A stretch of DNA of 55,481 nucleotides from Deinococcales bacterium (GCA_012515535.1 JAAYYF010000090.1:1-55481), one strand, 5' to 3'; positions 35,728-46,563 are shown, numbered from the stretch's first letter. Translations and numbers: made by a program. The notes: a model not told the origin generated them from the sequence alone.

Positions 35728-36900
35728 TCAGGCCAGCCGGAAGAGCGCCGCCATCCCCTGCCCGCCGCCCACGCACATCGAGACGATGCCGTGCTCGGCC
35801 TGGCGCCTGTGCATCTCGGCGAAGAGGTCGGCGGCGATGCGCGCGCCGGTGGCGCCGAGCGGGTGGCCGATGGCGATGGCGCCACCGTTGACGTTGAGCT
35901 TCTCGTCGGGGATGCCCAGCTCGCGCTGGCAGTAGTACGCCTGGCTGGCGAACGCCTCGTTGATCTCGATCAGGTCCACGTCCGCGAGGCTCATGCCGGT
36001 CTTCTCCAGCAGCTTGCGGATGGCCGGCACCGGGCCGATGCCCATCACCTCGGGGTCCACGCCCACCACCGCCGCCTGCACCAGGCGCGCCAGCGGCTTC
36101 AGGCCCAGCGCCGCGGCGCGCTCGGCGCGCATGGCCACGGTCATGGCGGCGCCGTCGTTCAGGGGGCTGGAGTTGCCGGCCGTTACGGTGGCGGCCTCGT
36201 CCTCGGCGAACACCGTCTTGAGCGCGGCGAGCTTCTCCAAGCTGGTGCCGGGGCGCGGGCCCTCGTCCTGCTCGAGCACCACCTCGTGCCACTCGCCGGC
36301 CTCGTCCTTCACGCGCGTGGGCACCGGCACCACGTGGCCCTGGAAGAAGCCCGCCTCGCGCGCCGCCAGCGCCTTCTGGTGGCTCTTCAGCGCGAAGGCG
36401 TCCTGCTCCTCGCGCGTGATGCCGTAGCGCCTCGCCACCGCCTCGGCGGTCTGGCCCATGGCGTGGTAGGCGCCCGGCTTGCTCCTGAGCAGCGCGCGGT
36501 TGGGCGCCAGCTGGTGGCCGCCCATCGGCACGCGGCTGGTGCAGTCGGAGCCGCCCGCCAGCACCACCTCGTTCATGCCCAGCGCGATCGAGTGCACCCC
36601 CTGCACGACGGTCTGCAGGCCGGAGGCGCAGAAGCGGTTGATGGTGGCGCCGGCCACCGAGTCGGGCAGACCGGCGAGCTGCACCGCGATGCGCGCCATG
36701 TTGTAACCCGCCTCCCCCTCGGGGTGGGCGTTGCCGAGCAGCACGTCGTCGACGTGCTCGGGGGCGACGCCGGGGGTGCGCGCCAGCGCCTCGCGGATCA
36801 CGTGAGCGCCCAGGTCGTCGGGGCGGGTGTCCTTGAGCAGGCCCTTGTGGGCGCGGCCCACGGGGGTGCGGATGGCGGTCGTGATGACTACGTCGTGCAC
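35728..36900 (-). CDS. Acetyl-CoA acyltransferase (thiolase)
   Basis: A 390-residue thiolase. The acyl-carrying Cys is in [20 protein letters not shown], the His in [20 protein letters not shown], and the second Cys in [17 protein letters not shown]. Other typical parts are [20 protein letters not shown] and [20 protein letters not shown]. The sequence is nearer the beta-oxidation 3-ketoacyl-CoA thiolases (FadA) than the biosynthetic acetoacetyl-CoA type, but the substrate length cannot be told. The GTG start has GGAAGGAG upstream. It follows minC by 112 bp with no clear promoter, so it may be read through from the cell-shape operon. Confidence 0.93.
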   Translation of the reverse strand: MHDVVITTAIRTPVGRAHKGLLKDTRPDDLGAHVIREALARTPGVAPEHVDDVLLGNAHPEGEAGYNMARIAVQLAGLPDSVAGATINRFCASGLQTVVQGVHSIALGMNEVVLAGGSDCTSRVPMGGHQLAPNRALLRSKPGAYHAMGQTAEAVARRYGITREEQDAFALKSHQKALAAREAGFFQGHVVPVPTRVKDEAGEWHEVVLEQDEGPRPGTSLEKLAALKTVFAEDEAATVTAGNSSPLNDGAAMTVAMRAERAAALGLKPLARLVQAAVVGVDPEVMGIGPVPAIRKLLEKTGMSLADVDLIEINEAFASQAYYCQRELGIPDEKLNVNGGAIAIGHPLGATGARIAADLFAEMHRRQAEHGIVSMCVGGGQGMAALFRLA

Positions 36901-37012
36901 GGTGGGGCTCCTTCCGAGAGCCCTCGCGCGCTGGCGCGAGAGCGTGCGAACGGTGCGGGCCGGAACCGCCTCGGGAGCCGGTGGCCGGGAACGGCCCGCG
37001 GCTCCGGGTCCT

Positions 37013-37582
37013 TCACGAGATCACGTTCCACGGCCGGATGACGATGGCGCCGCCCTTCAGGTGCGCCACCTCGGGGCCCGCGACGGCGGCCGCGTCGTCG
37101 CCGCCGGCCTGCGCCAGGGCGCCGCCGATGCGCAGCTGCGGGCTCAGGATGCGCTCGGCCCAGATGACGGCCTTCTCGTTGCCGCCGGCGCCGGCGTGCG
37201 CCAGGCCGCGCAGCACGCCCACCACGATGATGTCGTCGTTGGCGAGGATCTCGGCGCCGGCGTTGACGTCGCCCAGCACCACCACCGAGCCGGAGGACTC
37301 GATGCGCGCGCCGGAGCGCACCGTGCGCGCGATGATGACGGTCTCGCCGCGCGCCTGCACCACCGCGGTGGGCGGGCGCACGTCGACGAGGGTGCCGCCG
37401 GCGGCGGCCACGCGCTCGTGGACCGCTTGGATCACCTCGAAGGGGGTGCGGTCGGCGAGCTCGAGGTACACGCGCCCCTCGAGCAGCTCGGCGTGCGCCG
37501 TCAGCGCCTCGCCGACGCCCACCGCGTCGTCACCCGGCTCGAGCGACAACAGGATGCCGCCGCGCGTTCCTCTGGCTTTCAT
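37013..37582 (-). CDS. minC: Septum site-determining protein MinC
   Basis: A 189-residue FtsZ-polymerisation inhibitor. The C-terminal right-handed beta-helix is clear: VIIARTVRSGARIESSGSVV, VLGDVNAGAEILANDDIIVV, GVLRGLAHAGAGGNEKAVIW, then ILSPQLRIGG. The N-terminal domain is short, about 80 residues. The ATG overlaps the stop of the PBP2 gene (ATGA). minD and minE, the usual partners, do not follow, so they must be elsewhere or absent. Confidence 0.92.
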   Translation of the reverse strand: MKARGTRGGILLSLEPGDDAVGVGEALTAHAELLEGRVYLELADRTPFEVIQAVHERVAAAGGTLVDVRPPTAVVQARGETVIIARTVRSGARIESSGSVVVLGDVNAGAEILANDDIIVVGVLRGLAHAGAGGNEKAVIWAERILSPQLRIGGALAQAGGDDAAAVAGPEVAHLKGGAIVIRPWNVIS

Positions 37583-39381
37583 GGCTTGGCCGCTACCTCC
37601 ACGCCGCGCAGGCTCCAGTAGCCGGCCAGGAAGTCCCGCGCCAACGGGACGGCCACGCGTGAGCTGGAACCGCCGTACTCGATGAATACCACGAAGGCGA
37701 TCTCGGGGTCCTCGTAGGGGCTGAAGCCCATGAACCAGGCGTGGGTGTAGTCGCCGCCGCGCGGCGTCTGGGCGGTGCCGGTCTTGCCCGCCACGCTCAC
37801 CGGGAACACGCTGGGGCCGAGGATCGAGCGCGAGGGGTAGTCGGTGAACATCATCCGCATCCCCTCCTTGAACACCGACCAGTAGCGCCCGCCCAGCTGC
37901 TTCACCTCGGGCTCGAACAGCTGCTCGCCCACCTGCTTCACCAGGTGCGGCTGCACCGCGCGGCCGTCCATGGCCAGGATGGCGATGAGCTGCGCCACCT
38001 GCAGCGGCGTGGCCAGCACGTCGCCCTGGCCGATGATGGTGTTGAGGGTGAAGCCCGGCAGCCAGCCGTGGCCGTACTGCGGCTGGGCGCGCACCCACTC
38101 CTGGTCGGGGACGCGGCCGCTCTTCTCCTCCGGCAGGCCCACGTCCAGGCGCGCCCCGAAGCCGAACTCGCGCGCGCGCTCGACCACGTCCTCGATGAAC
38201 GGCGCCCAGCCCTGCGTCCAGTTGGGCGTGTCGGCGGCGGCGTACCAGTAGTAGGTGTTGCAGCTGTCGGCGATGGCGTGGCGCGCGTCGTAGTTGCCCT
38301 TGTGGTAGTTGGCCCAGTTCTGCCAGGTGATGCCGCCGAAGCGGAACGTCGCCGAGCAGGGGTAGGGGGTGTTGGGGCCGGCGTAGCCGTACTCCAGCAT
38401 CGTCGAGGCGGTGACGAGCTTGAAGGTCGAGGCCGGCGCGTACGCCTCCACGGCGCGGTTCGAGAGCGGCATGTTGCGGCCGTCGTCGAGGATCGCCGCC
38501 ACCGCCGCCGGGTCGGAGGGGCGGTGGGTGAACACGTTCTGGTCGAAGGTGGGGTAGCTGGCCATGGCCAGGATCTCGCCGGTGCGAGGGTCGAGGGCCA
38601 CCAGCGCGCCATGCACCTGCTCCTCGAGCGGCAGGCCCACGCGCGCGCGGTCCTCGTTCACCAGCTCGAGGGCGCTGGCGAGCACGTCCTCGGCCACGCG
38701 CTGCACCTGGGGGTCGAGGGTGAGGACCACGTCCTGGCCGGGCTGCGCGTTGAGCACCACGTGCGAGGCCACCTCGTTGCCGCGGTTGTCGACCTCGACC
38801 TGGCGCGTGCCGGCGGCGCCGAAGAGCACCTCCTCGAGGCCCGCCTCCAGCCCCGCCACGCCCACCAGGTCGTTGACCGAGTAGCCGGGGTTGCGCACCG
38901 GGTCGGCCTGCTGCGTGTAGCCGACGGTCTGGGCGGCGAGGTTGGTGGGGTAGGTGCGCTCGATGCGCTCGCGCAGGTAGAGGTTCGGCGTGCCCGCCAC
39001 GCGCTCCTCCACCGCCGGCACCAGCTCGTCGGGGATGTTCCAGGCCAGCACGGCGCCGTTGACGAGCTCCTCGGCCTTGGTGCGGTCGGGCTGCCGGGGC
39101 TCGCCCTCGATGCCCAGCAGGGCGGCGAGCGCCGGCCAGTCGGGGATGTCGCCGCCGCGGTAGAGCAGGTCGTAGGCCACGCGGTCGTCGGCGAGCACGG
39201 TGCCGTCGCGCGCCAGGATGCGCCCTCGGAGCGGCACGATGCGCCGCTGCTGCGTGGCGTTCTGCTGCGAGCGCGCGGCGTACTCCTCGCCCATCACCAG
39301 CTGCAGGTACATCAGCCGCACGGTGAACAGCGCCAGCACGGTGAAGATCACCGCCAGCAGCACCTTCATGCGCGCGAGCAT
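37579..39381 (-). CDS. mrdA: Penicillin-binding protein 2 (elongation transpeptidase)
   Basis: A 600-residue class B PBP. It has one N-terminal membrane helix (LLAVIFTVLALFTVRLMYL), a dimerisation/pedestal domain with the typical RRIVPLRGRILARDGTVLAD, and the transpeptidase domain with the active-site Ser318 in APASTFKLVTAS, the SCN motif in IADSCNTYYWYAA and the KTG motif in VAGKTGTAQTP. PBP2 crosslinks peptidoglycan in the elongasome with RodA, MreC and MreD. Its ATG overlaps the mreD stop by one base (TGATG), and minC overlaps its own stop. This supports the elongation role over the division homologue FtsI. Confidence 0.95.
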   Translation of the reverse strand: MLARMKVLLAVIFTVLALFTVRLMYLQLVMGEEYAARSQQNATQQRRIVPLRGRILARDGTVLADDRVAYDLLYRGGDIPDWPALAALLGIEGEPRQPDRTKAEELVNGAVLAWNIPDELVPAVEERVAGTPNLYLRERIERTYPTNLAAQTVGYTQQADPVRNPGYSVNDLVGVAGLEAGLEEVLFGAAGTRQVEVDNRGNEVASHVVLNAQPGQDVVLTLDPQVQRVAEDVLASALELVNEDRARVGLPLEEQVHGALVALDPRTGEILAMASYPTFDQNVFTHRPSDPAAVAAILDDGRNMPLSNRAVEAYAPASTFKLVTASTMLEYGYAGPNTPYPCSATFRFGGITWQNWANYHKGNYDARHAIADSCNTYYWYAAADTPNWTQGWAPFIEDVVERAREFGFGARLDVGLPEEKSGRVPDQEWVRAQPQYGHGWLPGFTLNTIIGQGDVLATPLQVAQLIAILAMDGRAVQPHLVKQVGEQLFEPEVKQLGGRYWSVFKEGMRMMFTDYPSRSILGPSVFPVSVAGKTGTAQTPRGGDYTHAWFMGFSPYEDPEIAFVVFIEYGGSSSRVAVPLARDFLAGYWSLRGVEVAAKP

Positions 39382-39872
39382 CAGAGCAGCTCCTTCTGGA
39401 GGATGCGCGAGCGCTGCAGCAACGCCGCCCCCCAGGGCAGCACCAGCAGGCCGGCCGCCACCGTCAAGGTCGCTTCGATCAGCGCCACGCCCCCGAGCCT
39501 ACCCAGCCCGAACGGGCCGCCGGTGAGCCACACGAGCATGCCGGCCATCACCACCCACTTGCCGAGGCAGGCGACGAACACCACCAGCGCGCGCTCCAGC
39601 ACGCCGGTGTTGGAGAGCTGCGCCCGCACCAGCGTCGCCACCAGGGCGGCGGCGGCGAGCGCGAAGGCGTGGCTGCCCAGCACGCCGCTGCCCACCAGGT
39701 CCTGCACGAGGCCGGCGCCGTAGCCCACCAGCACCAGCTGCCAGGGGCGCACGCGCCAGAGCAGGGTGAGCACCGCCAGAAGGAACAGGTCGGGGGCCGG
39801 GACCGGCGCCAGCAGGGCCGACAGGAAGCCTTGCGCCACCAGGAGGATCAGGTAGAAGATCACGAGGCGCAC
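39381..39872 (-). CDS. mreD: Rod shape-determining protein MreD
   Basis: A 163-residue membrane protein with five or six helices: MRLVIFYLILLVAQGFLSAL, PDLFLLAVLTLLW, LVLVGYGAGLVQDLVGSGVL, FALAAAALVATLV and VALIEATLTVAAGLLVLP. The length, hydrophobic pattern and position directly before mrdA fit MreD, which bridges MreC and PBP2/RodA. mreB and mreC are not adjacent; the gene upstream is a divergent asparaginase. The GTG start lies 7 nt after a TACACT box and is predicted to be leaderless. Confidence 0.88.
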   Translation of the reverse strand: MRLVIFYLILLVAQGFLSALLAPVPAPDLFLLAVLTLLWRVRPWQLVLVGYGAGLVQDLVGSGVLGSHAFALAAAALVATLVRAQLSNTGVLERALVVFVACLGKWVVMAGMLVWLTGGPFGLGRLGGVALIEATLTVAAGLLVLPWGAALLQRSRILQKELL

Positions 39873-39879
39873 GAGCCCA

Positions 39880-39885
39880 AGTGTA
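39880..39885 (-). promoter_or_regulatory. Leaderless -10 box (TACACT) of mreD
   Basis: TACACT ends 7 nt before the mreD GTG at 39872. Confidence 0.6.
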
Positions 39886-39920
39886 CCGAAGAACCCCGCC
39901 CCGCCGCGCCACCCGGCGGT

Positions 39921-39926
39921 TAAGCT
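39921..39926 (+). promoter_or_regulatory. Leaderless -10 box (TAAGCT) of the asparaginase gene
   Basis: TAAGCT ends 5 nt before the ATG at 39932, the shortest spacing seen in this set. Confidence 0.5.
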
Positions 39927-39931
39927 CCGGC

Positions 39932-40864
39932 ATGGCCATCCTCCTGATCCACGGCGGCGCCGGCACCATCCGCGAGCGCTACCGCGCGGCGTACGCGGCC
40001 GGCCTGCGGGCGGCCGTCGACGCCGGCCACGTCGCCCTCACCGCCCCCGCCTCCGACGACGCCCCCCGCGCCCTGCGGGCCGTGCTGGCGGCCGTGACGA
40101 GCATGGAGTCGAACCCCGACGCCTTCAACGCCGGCGTGGGCGGCGCCCTCACGCGCGACGGCGCCGTGGAGCTCGACGCCTGCGTGATGCTCTCGGGCGC
40201 GGGCGCCGGCGCCGTGGCGGGCGTGACCAACACCCCCAACCCGGTGCTGCTCGCGGACCTGGTGCGCCGCGCCACCCCGCACGTGCTGCTGATCGGCGCC
40301 GGCGCCGAGGCGCTGGTGGCCGACCCGGTGCCCAACGAGGCGCTGATCACCGAGAAGAGCCGCGCCGCGCTCGAGCTGTGGCGCATGGGCGCCGAGGAGC
40401 AGCTCGAGCAGCCCGCCGCGCACGGCCCCACCGGCTCCAACACCGTGGGCGCCGTGGCGCTCGACGACGAGGGCCACCTGGCCGCCGCCACCAGCACCGG
40501 CGGGCGCACCGGCCAGTGGCGCGGCCGCGTCGGCGACGCCCCGCTGCCAGGCCTCGGCACCTACGCCGACGAGCTGGTGGCGGTGTCGTGCACCGGCAAG
40601 GGCGAGGCGTTCATGGAGGCGGTCACGGCCGGCAAGCTGGCCGCGGCGCTGGAGGCGGGCGTCCCCCTCGAGGAGGCGCTGCGCCGCGCGCTGGCGGGGG
40701 TGGCGCGCCGCGGCGGCGACGGCGGCATCATCGCCGTGACCGCCGACGGCCAGGTGGGCGTGGCGTTCGACAGCCCCCACATGGCCTACGGCGTGGCGGC
40801 CCCAGGCGTCGACGTGGCCGAGGTGGCCACCGCCCCGTTCGTGAAGGTGCTGCGGCCGGGCTGA
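39932..40864 (+). CDS. Isoaspartyl peptidase / L-asparaginase (Ntn hydrolase)
   Basis: A 310-residue plant-type asparaginase. It begins MAILLIHGGAGTIRERYRAA. SMESNPDAFNAGVGGALTRD and GAVELDACVMLSGAGAGAVAG are family hallmarks. The precursor is cleaved before a Thr that becomes the nucleophile, here in TGSNTVGAVALDDEG; the usual residue before Thr is Gly, so the Asn-Thr bond is slightly unusual. The small subunit has ATSTGGRTGQWRGRVGDAPL and VAVSCTGKGEAFMEAV. It hydrolyses beta-aspartyl dipeptides and asparagine. Confidence 0.92.
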   Translation: MAILLIHGGAGTIRERYRAAYAAGLRAAVDAGHVALTAPASDDAPRALRAVLAAVTSMESNPDAFNAGVGGALTRDGAVELDACVMLSGAGAGAVAGVTNTPNPVLLADLVRRATPHVLLIGAGAEALVADPVPNEALITEKSRAALELWRMGAEEQLEQPAAHGPTGSNTVGAVALDDEGHLAAATSTGGRTGQWRGRVGDAPLPGLGTYADELVAVSCTGKGEAFMEAVTAGKLAAALEAGVPLEEALRRALAGVARRGGDGGIIAVTADGQVGVAFDSPHMAYGVAAPGVDVAEVATAPFVKVLRPG

Positions 40865-40866
40865 AG

Positions 40867-40886
40867 CCGGCGCCCGGTCGCGCCGG
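40867..40886. terminator. 7-bp hairpin between the asparaginase gene and ftsK
   Basis: CCGGCGC and GCGCCGG enclose a 6-nt loop just past the asparaginase stop. No T-run is present. Confidence 0.4.
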
Positions 40887-40921
40887 GGCGGGTCGTGCGC
40901 GCGCTCGGCCCGCCCGCCGCC

Positions 40922-43900
40922 TCAGCGCCCGAAGATGTCGGGCAGCTCCTCGAAGGTGACCAGCACCTCGCGCGGCTTGCTGCCCTGGTGCGGGCCCACC
41001 ACCCCCAGGCCCTCGAGCGAGTCCATCAGCTTGCCGGCGCGCGCGTGCCCCACGCTGAGGCGCCGCTGCAGCCGCGACACGCTGGCCTGGCCCTCGTTCA
41101 CCACCAGCTCGGCGGCCAGGCGCAGCTTGTCGTCGTTCCAGTCGATGAGCCCCGAGGCCTCCGACTCGTCGGGCGAGGGCGGGTCGAAGTCGGCGCCGTA
41201 CGCCTCCACGAAGTCGTCGTCGAAGTACTGGCGCCTGAGGAAGTCGGCCAGGCGCGTGGTCTCCTTCTCGCTCACGAACGGCCCCTGCAGGCGCACGGGC
41301 TTGGGCAGTCCGGGCTGGTAGAAGAGCATGTCGCCGCGACCCGTGAGGCGCTCGGCGCCCATCGAGTCGAGGATGGTGCGCGAGTCGTGGCCGCTCGACA
41401 CCGCGAACGCCATGCGCGCCGGCACGTTCACCTTGATGAGGCTCGTCAGGATGTCGACCGAGGGGCGCTGCGTGGCGAGGATCAGGTGCATGCCGGTGGC
41501 GCGCGCCATCTGCGCCAGGCGCATGATCGCCGACTCGACCTCCTTGGGGCTGGTGATCATCAGGTCGGCGAGCTCGTCGATGATGATGGTGATGAACGGC
41601 AGCGGCGGCATGTCGAGCGCCACGGCCTTCTCGTTGTACTGGTCGAGGTTCTTGGCCCCGACCTTCGACATCATCTTGTAGCGCCGCTCCATGTGCGCCA
41701 CGGCGCCCAGCAGCACCCCCGCGGCGTCGGCGGGGTTGGTGACCACCGGCCGCAGCAGGTGCGGGATGCCGTCGTAGGGGGTGAGCTCGACCATCTTGGG
41801 GTCGACCATCAGGAAGCGCAGCTGGGTGGGCAGGAAGCGGTAGAGCAGCGAGCTGATCAGGGTGTTGACCGCCACCGACTTGCCCGAGCCGGTGGAGCCG
41901 GCGATGAGCAGGTGCGGCATCTTCGTGAGGTCGCCGATCCACATCTCGCCCTCGATCGAGCGGCCCAGCACCACCGGCATGCGCGCCTTCGAGCGCCGGA
42001 ACTCGCCGGAGGCCACGGCCTCGCGGAAGCGCACCACCTCCGGGAAGGCGTTCGGCACCTCGAGGCCGATGACGCTCTTGCCGGGGATGGGCGCCTCGAT
42101 GCGCACCGAGCCGACCGCCATGGCCAGCGCCAGGTCGTCGGAGAGGTTGGCGAAGCGGCTGATCTTCTCGCCGGGCGCCGGCTCCACCTCGAAGCGCGTG
42201 ACGGTGGGGCCGCGCACCGCCGACACCACGCGCCCGCCGAGCTTGAAGTTGGCGAGCGTCTCGTCGATCTGGCGGATGCGCTGCTGCCGCTCGCGCTCGG
42301 CCTCCGCGTGGTCGTAGCCGTGGCCCGAGGGCTCGTCGAGCAGGTCGACGGGCGGCACCTGGATCTCGATCGCACCGGCCGGCGGCAGGTCCGACACCGA
42401 GCGCGCCTGCGGGGCGCCGGCCGCGGGGCGCTGGGCGGGCAGCTCCCCGTCGCTCAGGAGCGCCTGCTCGACGCGGGCGTCGACGGGCGCGGCGGCGGCC
42501 GGGGCGGCTCCGCCGGCGGCGCTGGCGGCGGCGCCGACCGTGCCGGCCTCCGCCGCGACCGGCACGCGGTCGGCCTCGGCCGGCGCGAGGTGCTCCAGCT
42601 CGGCCTCGCTCAGGGTCAGCGCCTCCAGCTCGAGGCGCTCGGCCTCCGCCAGCTCGGCGGCGCGGGCGGCCTCGGCCTCGACGGCGGCGCGCTCGGACGC
42701 GAGCCGCTCCTGCAGCTCGCGCTCGGCGGCGACGCGCTCCAGCTCCAGGCGGTGCGCCTCGGCGCGCCGCAGCACCGCCTCCAGCGCCTCGCTCCAGCCC
42801 ACGTCCTGCAGCAGGAGCTCGCGGCCCTTGTCGTTCAGCTCGGCGGCCAGCGTGCGGTGGTAGTCGTCGAGCTCGTCGTAGTCGGGGTAGCCGGCGAGGC
42901 CCTGGGCCAGACGCGCCATGAGGGGGCGCCACGCCTCCAGCTCGGCGGCGTGCGTGGCCAGCTCGGCGGCGTCGTCCTCCGTGCGGCGCAGCTCCGCCAC
43001 GCGCTGCTGGTGCGCCTGGTAGGCCTGAGCCAGCTGCCGCGGGGTCATGCGCCTCAGCTCGCGCTTGTCCTGGTCGCGCTCGCGCGCCAGGCGCCGCTGG
43101 CGCTCCATCAGCGCCACCAGGTCGAGCGCCAGCGCCTTGCGCACGCGCTCGAGCGCCTCGGCGGCCAGGCCGCGCTCGGGCAGCGGGTCGTCGAGGCCGC
43201 GCTTGAGGACCGTCGCCCACGCCTCGAAGGTGTTGGCCTCGGGCTCGGGCGGGCGCGCCTCCTCGGCGTCGAGCTGGTAGCCGAGCTCGCCGGCGCGGTC
43301 CTTGGTGAAGCCGGCGACCGCCCCCTGCCACGCCTTGAGGTCGGCGCGCGCCTCCTTGAGGGCGGCCTCGTCGGGGTCGGCGAGCAGCTGGCGGCTCCGC
43401 TGCACGTCGGCGCGCCAGCCCTCCAGCTCGGCGCTGCCCGGGTAGAGGCTGCTCAGCGCCTGCAGGTCGCGGTCGAGGTCGGCGAGGGCACGCCTGGCCT
43501 GCGCCACGTCGGCCTGGAAGGCGGCGCGGCGGCGCAGCTCGCGGCGCGTGGCGGTGAGCCAGCGCCACGCCCGCTTGATGGCGCCGAAGGTGGCGCGCAG
43601 GGCGGAGCGCAGCAGGCGCGTGGGCGGCCAGCCGAGCAGCAGGTCGACGCCCACCGTGGCCACCACCACCGCCGGCAGCGCCGCCAGCGTGCCCCAGAGG
43701 CTGCCCAGCCCCAGGCGCAGGCCGGCGCCCCAGGCGCCCGTGGCGGCCGGGGCCACGCCCACGGTGATGCCCCACAGGCCGGCCGTGAGGAGCAGGTAGC
43801 CGAGCAGCGCGCGCGGCCACCAGCGCGGGTTGCGACGCATCAGGAACAGCGCGCCCAGCACCAGCGGCGGCAGCGGCAGGCCGTAGGCGGCCCAGCCGAG

Positions 43901-44068
43901 GCGGCTGACCTGGGCGTCGCGCACGCTGGCGCCCAGCTCGCCGGTGGGCACCGCCGGCAGCAGCACCCCCGCCATGAAGATCCCGAGCGCCAGGACGACG
44001 AGCCCAAGGGCCTCGAGGTCGAAGCGCGTGGGTCGGTCCGCGGGGCGCTGGGGGCGTTTCTTCTTCAC
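40922..44068 (-). CDS. ftsK: DNA translocase FtsK
   Basis: A 1048-residue FtsK/SpoIIIE translocase. Four membrane helices lie within residues 15-155 (for example [20 protein letters not shown]). Then comes an unusually long linker, about residues 160-620, very rich in Ala, Glu, Arg and Leu and probably coiled coil. The motor starts near [13 protein letters not shown], with Walker A in [15 protein letters not shown] (about residue 722) and Walker B in [14 protein letters not shown]. The C-terminal gamma winged helix ([20 protein letters not shown]) reads polar DNA signals. It pumps DNA at the septum. The GTG lies 7 nt after TAGACT; in-frame codons upstream are before the predicted transcript start. 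Confidence 0.95.
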   Translation of the reverse strand: MKKKRPQRPADRPTRFDLEALGLVVLALGIFMAGVLLPAVPTGELGASVRDAQVSRLGWAAYGLPLPPLVLGALFLMRRNPRWWPRALLGYLLLTAGLWGITVGVAPAATGAWGAGLRLGLGSLWGTLAALPAVVVATVGVDLLLGWPPTRLLRSALRATFGAIKRAWRWLTATRRELRRRAAFQADVAQARRALADLDRDLQALSSLYPGSAELEGWRADVQRSRQLLADPDEAALKEARADLKAWQGAVAGFTKDRAGELGYQLDAEEARPPEPEANTFEAWATVLKRGLDDPLPERGLAAEALERVRKALALDLVALMERQRRLARERDQDKRELRRMTPRQLAQAYQAHQQRVAELRRTEDDAAELATHAAELEAWRPLMARLAQGLAGYPDYDELDDYHRTLAAELNDKGRELLLQDVGWSEALEAVLRRAEAHRLELERVAAERELQERLASERAAVEAEAARAAELAEAERLELEALTLSEAELEHLAPAEADRVPVAAEAGTVGAAASAAGGAAPAAAAPVDARVEQALLSDGELPAQRPAAGAPQARSVSDLPPAGAIEIQVPPVDLLDEPSGHGYDHAEAERERQQRIRQIDETLANFKLGGRVVSAVRGPTVTRFEVEPAPGEKISRFANLSDDLALAMAVGSVRIEAPIPGKSVIGLEVPNAFPEVVRFREAVASGEFRRSKARMPVVLGRSIEGEMWIGDLTKMPHLLIAGSTGSGKSVAVNTLISSLLYRFLPTQLRFLMVDPKMVELTPYDGIPHLLRPVVTNPADAAGVLLGAVAHMERRYKMMSKVGAKNLDQYNEKAVALDMPPLPFITIIIDELADLMITSPKEVESAIMRLAQMARATGMHLILATQRPSVDILTSLIKVNVPARMAFAVSSGHDSRTILDSMGAERLTGRGDMLFYQPGLPKPVRLQGPFVSEKETTRLADFLRRQYFDDDFVEAYGADFDPPSPDESEASGLIDWNDDKLRLAAELVVNEGQASVSRLQRRLSVGHARAGKLMDSLEGLGVVGPHQGSKPREVLVTFEELPDIFGR

Positions 44069-44075
44069 GGGGGAC

Positions 44076-44081
44076 AGTCTA
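44076..44081 (-). promoter_or_regulatory. Leaderless -10 box (TAGACT) of ftsK
   Basis: TAGACT ends 7 nt before the ftsK GTG at 44068. Confidence 0.65.
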
Positions 44082-44190
44082 TCGCGCGGCCCCGGGCGCC
44101 CGACCGGGACCCGGGCCACCATCGCTCGCCCCGCTGCCAGCGTGACGAACCCGTCAGAACCCCTTAAGACCTCTGTCATACGCCCCCTGG

Positions 44191-44196
44191 AATGAT
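44191..44196 (+). promoter_or_regulatory. Possible -10 box (AATGAT) of the GGDEF gene
   Basis: AATGAT ends 6 nt before the GTG at 44203. It lacks the first T of TANNNT, but the spacing matches the other leaderless starts. Confidence 0.35.
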
Positions 44197-44202
44197 GCGG
44201 TC

Positions 44203-46563
44203 GTGGAACGCCTGTCGCACGAGCCGTCGCGCCGCCCGTCGCGGGTCCGCATCAAGGCGGGGCCCGCCCTGCTGGCCTCGCTGTCGACCGTGCTGTTCTT
44301 GCTCAGCTTCCCCCTCCGGGAGGCCGGCATCTGGCAGGGCTTCCTGATCGCCATCCCGGTGCTGATGATCGCCACGGGCATGGGCTGGCGCTCGGCCGCG
44401 GCGCTCTCGCCCCTGGGCCTGGTGCTGTTGTGGCTGCGCGCGCAGGTCACGGGCGTACCGGCCAGCCTGCTCGACTACGCGGGCCTGCTGGTCGCGCTGG
44501 CGCTGGGCACGCTGGCGGGGAACCAGATCTACATGCTGTGGCGCGCCGCCGAGCGCCGCGCCCGCCGCTCCGAGCGCCGCGCGCAGCTGCTGCAGCAGGC
44601 GGCGGTGGAGCTGAACCAGTCGGTCAGCGAGGACGACCTGTTCCGCAACGCGCCCCGGCTGCTCTCCGACATCCTGCCCTTCACCCACGCCGAGGTCTTC
44701 GTGCCCGAGGGCGAGGGGCTGCGCGTGCACACCACCTGGCGCTGGCAGGTGGAGCCCGACTTCTCGATCCCGTTCGAGACCGTCACCGGGCGCGCCTACC
44801 TGAGCGGCCTGCGGCAGTACGTGCCCGACACCTCCGTGGACCCCGACTACATGGTGGCGCCCGGCGCCGAGCCCACCAGCAGCGAGCTGGCGCTGCCCAT
44901 CGTGGTCGACGGCACCGTGCGCGCGGTGCTCAACCTCGAGCACGAGCGCCTCGACGCCTTCGGCGCGCACGTGCAGGACTCGCTCGACGCCTTCGTGCGC
45001 ATGATGGAGGAGGTCCTCTACCGCCTCGAGGCCACCGCCGCGCTGGAGCGCAACAAGGCCGAGCAGAAGACGCTCGCCGACCTCAGTCAGCGCCTGCTCC
45101 TCACCGACGACGTCGGTGACGCCGCCGGGGCCGCCCTCGAGGTGCTGCTGCCGGCGCTCGACATCGACTGCGGCGCCTTCCTGCTGCTGCAGCACGGGCG
45201 CCTGCGGCCGCTGGCGGTGCGCGGCGACTTCACCGCCGCGCTCGAGAAGCGCCTGGCCGCGGGCCTCACGCTCGACGGCGACCTGGCGGAGGTGTGGCGG
45301 AGCCGCCGCCCCGTCTTCGTGGACCGCCTCGAGGGCCCCGTGTGGACCGCCTCCGCCGACGCGCGCTCGGTGGCGCTGCTGCCGATCGTGGACGCCTCCG
45401 AGCGGATGCAGTCGGTGCTGGCGCTCACGCGCCTGCGCACGCCGCGCCCCTGGACCGAGGAGCAGCGCCGCATGCTGCTGGCGGCCGCCACCCCGCTCTC
45501 GGCGGCGCTGGAGCGCAGCACCCTGAACCGCCAGCTGCTGGCGATGCTCGAGGTGATCCGCCAGCTGAGCTCCTCGGAGGCGCCGAACGTGCTGTACCGC
45601 CGCGCGGCCGAGGCCACCCTGGAGCTGGTGCCGGGCGCCGAGGCCGTCAGCATCCTGGTCCGGCACGACGAGCTCTTCTACTACGAGGCCGCCGTCGGCT
45701 GGGACCTCGAGGAGCTGCAGAACAACGCCGGCCCCTTCACCTACGCGGAGCAGGTGCAGTGGTACGCCGGCGACGTGCACCGCTTCGAGCAGGGGGTGGC
45801 GCGCGTGCTCAAGGGCGACGCCATCGCGCGCCACAGCGCCACCGCCGAGCGCACGCCGCTGCACCTGGAGGGCGGGCGCCTGGGCGAGATGCGCAGCCAG
45901 GTGATGATCCCGATCGCCGACCACGACGGCATCGTGGCCATCCTCAACATCGACAACTTCTCCACCGAGGACGCCTTCGGCAGCAACGCGCTGCGCGTCG
46001 CCGAGGCGTTCGCGCAGCACATCGCGGTGATCGTGCGCCAGGCCGAGCAGATGGTCGAGCTGGAGCGCTCCGCGATCACCGACGCCCTCACGGGCCTGGG
46101 CAACCGCGAGGGGTTCGAGCGCGCCGTGCGCCAGGAGCTCTCGCGCGCGCGGCGCTACGAGCACCACCTCAACCTGGTGATGGTCGACCTCGACAACTTC
46201 AAGCAGTTCAACGACCGCTTCGGCCACGCCGTGGGCGACGCGGTGCTGGTGGAGGTGGCCGACGTGCTGCGGCGCGCCAAGCGCTCCACCGACTCGGTGT
46301 TCCGCTGGGGCGGCGACGAGTTCGTGTTGGTGCTGCCCGAGGTGCGGCCCGAGGCGGCCCACAGCGCCATGGAGCGCATCGCCGGCCTGCTGTCGCAGAT
46401 CGAGGTGCAGGGCGTGCGGCTGGGCGCCAGCGTGGGCCTGGCCAGCTACCCCAACGACGGCCTCGAGCCCGAGGCGCTGATGCAGCGCGCCGACTCGCGC
46501 ATGTACGAGTGGAAGGGAGCGCGGCAGCGCGCCACGCGCTCGTCGAAGGCCGAGGCGAGCTGA
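44203..46563 (+). CDS. Membrane diguanylate cyclase with GAF domains
   Basis: A 786-residue protein. Residues about 20-110 hold four hydrophobic helices, and a short coiled coil follows. Three GAF-like modules span about residues 130-620, each with typical pieces ([60 protein letters not shown]). The GGDEF domain has [20 protein letters not shown], the I-site RSTD five residues before RWGGDEF at about residue 703, and [17 protein letters not shown]. The complete GGDEF motif predicts active c-di-GMP synthesis with product inhibition. No EAL domain is fused. The GAF ligands are unknown. Confidence 0.93.
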   Translation: MERLSHEPSRRPSRVRIKAGPALLASLSTVLFLLSFPLREAGIWQGFLIAIPVLMIATGMGWRSAAALSPLGLVLLWLRAQVTGVPASLLDYAGLLVALALGTLAGNQIYMLWRAAERRARRSERRAQLLQQAAVELNQSVSEDDLFRNAPRLLSDILPFTHAEVFVPEGEGLRVHTTWRWQVEPDFSIPFETVTGRAYLSGLRQYVPDTSVDPDYMVAPGAEPTSSELALPIVVDGTVRAVLNLEHERLDAFGAHVQDSLDAFVRMMEEVLYRLEATAALERNKAEQKTLADLSQRLLLTDDVGDAAGAALEVLLPALDIDCGAFLLLQHGRLRPLAVRGDFTAALEKRLAAGLTLDGDLAEVWRSRRPVFVDRLEGPVWTASADARSVALLPIVDASERMQSVLALTRLRTPRPWTEEQRRMLLAAATPLSAALERSTLNRQLLAMLEVIRQLSSSEAPNVLYRRAAEATLELVPGAEAVSILVRHDELFYYEAAVGWDLEELQNNAGPFTYAEQVQWYAGDVHRFEQGVARVLKGDAIARHSATAERTPLHLEGGRLGEMRSQVMIPIADHDGIVAILNIDNFSTEDAFGSNALRVAEAFAQHIAVIVRQAEQMVELERSAITDALTGLGNREGFERAVRQELSRARRYEHHLNLVMVDLDNFKQFNDRFGHAVGDAVLVEVADVLRRAKRSTDSVFRWGGDEFVLVLPEVRPEAAHSAMERIAGLLSQIEVQGVRLGASVGLASYPNDGLEPEALMQRADSRMYEWKGARQRATRSSKAEAS

